Source: Gammaproteobacteria bacterium
GTDB taxonomy: Bacteria > Pseudomonadota > Gammaproteobacteria > Pseudomonadales > Pseudohongiellaceae
Reading direction: 5' to 3'
NCBI GenBank assembly: GCA_018401885.1
Contig: JAGYKB010000001.1
Coordinates: 124,001-188,000, forward strand
Length of the DNA stretch: 64,000 nt
This document shows, in pieces, positions 60,256 to 64,000 of this stretch. A program made the translations under genes and the position numbers. The notes below the pieces were generated by a model that saw nothing but the letters and a program-made list of their open reading frames with translations, was not told the DNA's origin and did no database searches. Numbering within the stretch: position 1 is the stretch's first letter; each line of letters opens with the position of its first letter.

Positions 60256-61434
60256 TTACTTAGTGAGAAGTTTCATCGCTTCTTCGAGTCCTTTAACCGA
60301 TAGCGGATACATCTTATTGGCGGTGAGCTCTTTCGCAACTTCGATTGAATAACTGTGCTCCCAGTACTCTTTGGGCGTTGGATTAATCCACACGAGATGT
60401 TCGAAATGCTCACTTATGCGTTTAAACCAAGTTGCGCCAGCTTCCTCATTATAGTGCTCAATGCTGCCACCTACGTGTGTAATCTCGTAAGGTGCCATAG
60501 TCGCGTCGCCCACAAAAATCACTTTATAGTCTTTAGAAAACTTATTTATTATGTCAAAGGTGGAAGTCGTTTCTGCATGTCTCCGATGACTCTTGGTCCA
60601 GACAGATTCATAAATAAAATTATGAAAGTAAAAATATTTCAGATGCTTAAATTCCGTTCTCGCCGCCGAGAATAATTCTTCACAAAGTTTTACATGGGGA
60701 TCCATCGAACCACCAACATCGAAAAATATAAGCACTTTGACGGAATTGTGTCGCTCCGGGACCATCTTGATATCTAGCATGCCCGCGTTCTTGGCCGTCG
60801 ATGAAATGGTGTCTGATATATCCAGTTCTTCTGCTGCGCCGGTTCTTGCGAATTTTCGCAAGCGGCGTAGTGCCATCTTAATATTCCGCGTGCCAATCTC
60901 TACTGAGTCGTCAAGATCTCTGTAGTTACGTTTATCCCATACTTTGACGGCGCGAGAGTTACGACCGCTGTCTTGCCCAAGTCTTATACCTTCTGGATTG
61001 TATCCATGGGCACCGAAGGGTGATGTCCCGCCAGTGCCTATCCATTTGTTACCGCCCTGATGGCGCTTCTCTTGTTCTTGAAGACGCTTTTTAAACTCCT
61101 CCATCAGTTTCTCTAACCCGCCCAGCGCATCTATCTTTGCCTTCTCTTCATCGCTGAGCATAGACTCAAGCTCTTTTCGAAGCCATTCGCTGGGAATTTC
61201 GGCCATCGATAATTCATCAAGGGCTTCTATCTTTTCGAAATATTTAGAAAATGCGCGATCGAACTTGTCGAAATTTTTCTCGTCCTTTACAAAGCACATG
61301 CGCGAAAGAAGATAGAAATCATCGATGTTACCAAAGATAATGTTGCGCTTTAGGCATTCCAGAAGCGTGAAAAGCTCCGTAAAGGACACCGGTAAGCGTT
61401 CTTTACGGAGTGTCATAAAAAAATCTATCAGCAT
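60256..61434 (-). CDS. VWA domain-containing CoxE-like protein
   Basis: 392 aa protein: a helical N-terminal part (about 1-130), a Lys/Gln/Gly-rich middle and a C-terminal von Willebrand A domain starting at VKVLIFFDVGGSMDPH. The MIDAS loop reads D-V-G-G-S rather than the canonical D-x-S-x-S, with a later VGDATMAPYEIT segment. CoxE-like VWA proteins act with MoxR AAA ATPases, commonly in cofactor insertion or complex maturation. The ATG overlaps the MoxR-gene stop as TAATG. The target is unknown. Confidence 0.88.
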   Translation of the reverse strand: MLIDFFMTLRKERLPVSFTELFTLLECLKRNIIFGNIDDFYLLSRMCFVKDEKNFDKFDRAFSKYFEKIEALDELSMAEIPSEWLRKELESMLSDEEKAKIDALGGLEKLMEEFKKRLQEQEKRHQGGNKWIGTGGTSPFGAHGYNPEGIRLGQDSGRNSRAVKVWDKRNYRDLDDSVEIGTRNIKMALRRLRKFARTGAAEELDISDTISSTAKNAGMLDIKMVPERHNSVKVLIFFDVGGSMDPHVKLCEELFSAARTEFKHLKYFYFHNFIYESVWTKSHRRHAETTSTFDIINKFSKDYKVIFVGDATMAPYEITHVGGSIEHYNEEAGATWFKRISEHFEHLVWINPTPKEYWEHSYSIEVAKELTANKMYPLSVKGLEEAMKLLTK

Positions 61435-62276
61435 TAGCTTTTGGCTCGATGCATAAAAGCGAGTTTCTCTAGAAGATGAACATCCTGCTCATTCTTCAGC
61501 AGCGCACCGTAAAGAGGTGGAATAGCATTTTTGTTATCACGGTTCTTAAGAATATCCTCGGGTATATCATCCGCCATTAGCAATTTAAGCCAGTCAATTA
61601 GCTCTGATGTGGATGGCTTTTTCTTAAGACCTGGAATTTTTCGCACATCGAAGAAAACATCCATTGCTTGTCGAACAAGTTCTTTCTTGATTTCTGGGTA
61701 GTGAACATCGACAATTTTTTCCATCGTTTGTGAATTCGGAAATTCGATGTAGTGGAAGAAGCATCGGCGAAGAAATGCATCAGGAAGTTCTTTCTCGTTA
61801 TTACTCGTAATAATAACTATGGGCCTGGTCTTTGCTTTGACAAGCTTCTGAGTTTCATAAACAAAGAACTCCATTTTATCGAGTTCAAGCAGAAGATCAT
61901 TGGGGAATTCAATGTCAGCTTTGTCAATCTCATCGATTAGAAGGACAGATTGCTGCCCTGCCTCAAATGCCTCCCACATTTTCCCCTTCACGATGTAGTT
62001 AGAGATATCTTTGACCTTTTCATCGCCGAGCTGAGAGTCCCTTAATCGTGAAACCGCATCGTACTCATACAGGCCTTGCTGAGCTTTCGTAGTAGACTTC
62101 ACGTGCCATTGGATAAGAGGCATGCCCAGTGCCTCAGAGATCTGTTCGGCAAGCATTGTCTTACCTGTCCCGGGTTCACCCTTAATTAGAAGCGGTTTCT
62201 CCAGCGCAATAGCCGCATTGACAGCCAGTTGTAGTTCGTCTGTTGCGACGTATTTGTCTGTACCTGTAAAGTTCAT
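61434..62276 (-). CDS. MoxR-family AAA+ ATPase
   Basis: 280 aa AAA+ ATPase with Walker A GEPGTGKT at 33-40, Walker B VLLIDEIDKADIEFPNDLL, sensor TSNNEKELPDAFLRRCFFHY containing the Arg finger. MoxR proteins work with VWA partners as chaperone-like machines; the downstream gene (1-nt overlap) encodes such a partner. The pair stands alone upstream of fadD, with no obvious client enzyme such as a CO or methanol dehydrogenase nearby. Confidence 0.92.
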   Translation of the reverse strand: MNFTGTDKYVATDELQLAVNAAIALEKPLLIKGEPGTGKTMLAEQISEALGMPLIQWHVKSTTKAQQGLYEYDAVSRLRDSQLGDEKVKDISNYIVKGKMWEAFEAGQQSVLLIDEIDKADIEFPNDLLLELDKMEFFVYETQKLVKAKTRPIVIITSNNEKELPDAFLRRCFFHYIEFPNSQTMEKIVDVHYPEIKKELVRQAMDVFFDVRKIPGLKKKPSTSELIDWLKLLMADDIPEDILKNRDNKNAIPPLYGALLKNEQDVHLLEKLAFMHRAKS

Positions 62277-62431
62277 TCGTAACTCTCTCTTCTTTTTACT
62301 GAATCCATGCTCAATTTGGCGAATTTGGCCCGTAACATATTGTAAAATGGCTTAGCCACTAAATACAGTACGCGATATCGACCTCTATAGACTAGGCGCA
62401 AACTTTTCCGCTTTCATGGCGAGCTAGGGAC

Positions 62432-62773
62432 TCAGTTGCGTAGGCTAGGGGAACGGCCCTTACGATGGCGCGCCCAAACTAGGACTGCGACACCGCAACT
62501 TAATAAAAGACTGAGAAAAAGTGGTACAAAGGCGCGCGGCGCCGCTTCTACGCCAAGAGTAATCGTATCGAGTGCGAGCACCATGAGCGCTGGCGCAAGG
62601 TAGGAACCGTCCACGTGACTCACCCAGGGGGTAAAAATAAGCGCGATAGCGAGCGCTCGTATCATGTAAGTAAGCAATAAGATTCTTTTGAATTGAACTA
62701 GGCGCCAGAAGATAACGACAAAAAGCGTTGATGCGAGTAAGTAAACTAGCCAAAATAATCCATAATTTGCCAT
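62432..62773 (-). CDS. Small integral membrane protein, unknown
   Basis: Unrecognised 113 aa protein with about four hydrophobic segments (for example LFWLVYLLASTLFVVIFWRL, AIALIFTPWV and FVPLFLSLLLSCGVAVLVW) and a basic C-terminal tail RHRKGRSPSLRN, so it is probably an inner-membrane protein. The ATG at 62773 is preferred over an in-frame start 15 codons upstream because GGGAGGG lies just before it. It lies 32 bp after ycgN. No motif suggests a function. Confidence 0.75.
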   Translation of the reverse strand: MANYGLFWLVYLLASTLFVVIFWRLVQFKRILLLTYMIRALAIALIFTPWVSHVDGSYLAPALMVLALDTITLGVEAAPRAFVPLFLSLLLSCGVAVLVWARHRKGRSPSLRN

Positions 62774-62805
62774 ACACCCTCCCTGTACCGACTGCTTCGC
62801 GTACT

Positions 62806-63270
62806 CTACTCTACCCACCGGACTATATGTTCTTCATACCCATTGGGATGCACAAATTCTTCACTAATCGCTCGTCCCGCAAGCGCAATACCAGCCTCAA
62901 TCATCGCGTCTCGCGATCCAGAAACCAGTGGATGCCAATTTAAAAGTGGCTTGCCTTCGTGACGCAACCTGTAAGCGCACGTTGATGGCATCCAAGTTGC
63001 GGCGGCTATATCCATTTCCTTTACATTTAGGCAATCGGGTACGAGTTCGGTTCTAGTCTGATAGCAATCGCAGCCCCCAGTACTCTGGTCATGGTGTTTA
63101 CAGACTATACGAGTATGGAGGATCTCATCCGTTTCCTCATCCATCAGCTTCTTTAGACAACAGCGCCCGCATCCATCGCAGAGGCTCTCCCACTCCTCTT
63201 TGCTAAGTTGCGATAAGGGTTTGAGCCAAAACTCATTGGCGACTGCTTCGGAGTCGGTCATGTCTCTCAT
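62806..63270 (-). CDS. ycgN: YcgN family cysteine-cluster protein (UPF0260)
   Basis: 154 aa protein of the YkgJ/YcgN family with a metal-binding cysteine cluster: CDGCGRCC near residue 32-39, then CKHHDQSTGGCDCY and VPDCL. It is presumed to bind zinc or iron-sulfur; function not established. The C-terminal NWHPLVSGSRDAMIEAGI is family-specific. A second in-frame ATG three codons later could be the start. It lies 16 bp after rnd; ycgL, usually nearby in gammaproteobacteria, is absent. Confidence 0.9.
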   Translation of the reverse strand: MRDMTDSEAVANEFWLKPLSQLSKEEWESLCDGCGRCCLKKLMDEETDEILHTRIVCKHHDQSTGGCDCYQTRTELVPDCLNVKEMDIAAATWMPSTCAYRLRHEGKPLLNWHPLVSGSRDAMIEAGIALAGRAISEEFVHPNGYEEHIVRWVE

Positions 63271-63286
63271 GTGCTTTCATATCCCT

Positions 63287-64000
63287 TTAGTGAGCCGTTA
63301 ATACGCCTTCGAATCCAGCCTGCAGAAGATCTTTCTTCCATAACGATAGCTCCCGCGGCCAAGGGGACTGCGTCGGATTAGCATCAACCAGGTGGATAAA
63401 AGCGAGCAAATGGCGTTTGCGTGCAAGCACCTCGGGGGCAATACCATGCGCCTCAGCAGTAGATGCGACAACGGCCTGCAATTTCTTAAGCCGTTTCCGT
63501 AACTCTGGACTTAGGGGCGCCGAAAAAATAGCGCCGTCAAGTGTATCTGTGTAGTCACAAGCCACTGCTAGCTCGACGAATACCGATGCATAGCGCTTGA
63601 CAACGCTTGTATCGACTCGGCTGAGCGCGCCTTTCGCTATCATTGCTTGTTTTCCGGCAGCCCCCTCCCCAAACTCACTTTGCAATGCGAGACGGGTGGC
63701 TACCTCGACGAGATCGGTATCTTTTACGATCCAACTTTTGGGCTTATCCCGACGTCTTGCTTCTTTTTCACGCCAAATACATAGCGCCCTGAGCAGGATC
63801 AAGCCGCGTTCGTTGAGCCTCCATGCATTGCTCAGCGATTGATAAAGCGTCGACCAATTATCTTCTGACTCATAATCAATCGCAGCTTGAATCAAAGAGA
63901 GGCATTCGGCTTCGAACCAATCTGAGACATTCTTTTCCCGAAGCTCATATCGTAGCTGATTACGCAGTTCGATTAGATGCACGACGTCGATAGCAGCATA
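63287..64000 (-). CDS. rnd: Ribonuclease D, C-terminal part (partial)
   Basis: 3'-to-5' exoribonuclease acting on tRNA and other small RNAs. The frame is open to the right window edge; the visible 238 codons begin with YAAIDVVHLIELRNQLR, the last part of the DEDDy exonuclease domain with its conserved Tyr and Asp (Y-x-x-x-D). Two HRDC-like helical domains follow (for example LRALCIWREKEARRRDKP near the first). The N-terminal catalytic part (about 150 residues) lies beyond the window. Confidence 0.88.
   Translation of the reverse strand, partial: YAAIDVVHLIELRNQLRYELREKNVSDWFEAECLSLIQAAIDYESEDNWSTLYQSLSNAWRLNERGLILLRALCIWREKEARRRDKPKSWIVKDTDLVEVATRLALQSEFGEGAAGKQAMIAKGALSRVDTSVVKRYASVFVELAVACDYTDTLDGAIFSAPLSPELRKRLKKLQAVVASTAEAHGIAPEVLARKRHLLAFIHLVDANPTQSPWPRELSLWKKDLLQAGFEGVLTAH

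Overview
The window is ordinary chromosomal sequence from a gammaproteobacterium with mid-range GC (judged by eye, not computed). Gene order matches, from memory, what is familiar in Pseudomonas and relatives: trxB-aat-bpt divergent from ftsK-lolA-crcB-serS-cysG; tusEBCD, yccA and tRNA-Ser(UGA); yceD-rpmF-plsX-fabD-fabG-acpP-fabF-mltG-tmk-holB; and gltA divergent from sdhCDAB-sucAB-lpdA-sucCD. A marine Cellvibrionales-like lineage would fit, but that placement is an inference.

Layout. 1-9.6 kb: protein-turnover and redox genes (bpt start, aat, trxB), cell division and envelope (ftsK, lolA), fluoride export (crcB), serS, siroheme synthesis (cysG) and the tRNA-thiolation relay (tusDCBE). 9.7-18 kb: the most accessory-looking part, with a Bax-inhibitor-like membrane protein, tRNA-Ser, a small patch (DUF167, PhnA-like YjdM, a decayed outer-membrane fragment), the Prc protease, an orphan tyrosine recombinase, an AlkB-family dioxygenase and an L-2-hydroxyglutarate-oxidase-like flavoprotein. 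18-27.3 kb: the fatty-acid and phospholipid block with mltG, tmk and holB, then rluC. 27.5-31.3 kb: argS and the chaperone htpG. 31.4-36.7 kb: a complete TonB2-type energy module (DUF3450, TtpC, ExbB, ExbD, TonB, TPR protein). 37.3-50.2 kb: most of the TCA cycle. 50.3-64 kb: tRNA-Ala(GGC), gltX, dusA, a TerB-like protein, mlaA, a heavily frameshifted hrpA, fadD, a VWA/MoxR pair, a small membrane protein, ycgN and rnd (cut by the window edge).

The genes are mostly densely packed housekeeping operons, often with 1-11 nt overlaps. The TCA block supplies 2-oxoglutarate, succinyl-CoA and reducing power from one long co-directional run that ends at a clear intrinsic terminator. The acyl-chain block makes the fatty acids and the PlsX acyl-phosphate for phospholipids. 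The TonB2 module energises outer-membrane uptake.

No clearly new multi-gene system is visible. The most informative oddities are: hrpA, syntenic and still recognisable end to end, but broken by six frameshifts and one stop; a sucB linker that reads as if two compensating indels scrambled about 14 residues; a 28-codon ORF translationally coupled at both ends where rarA is expected between lolA and crcB; a textbook sigma-32 promoter for htpG whose start point falls on the terminator hairpin of the preceding operon; an orphan tyrosine recombinase next to a perfect 14-bp palindrome; and several repeats or hairpins placed exactly at gene junctions.
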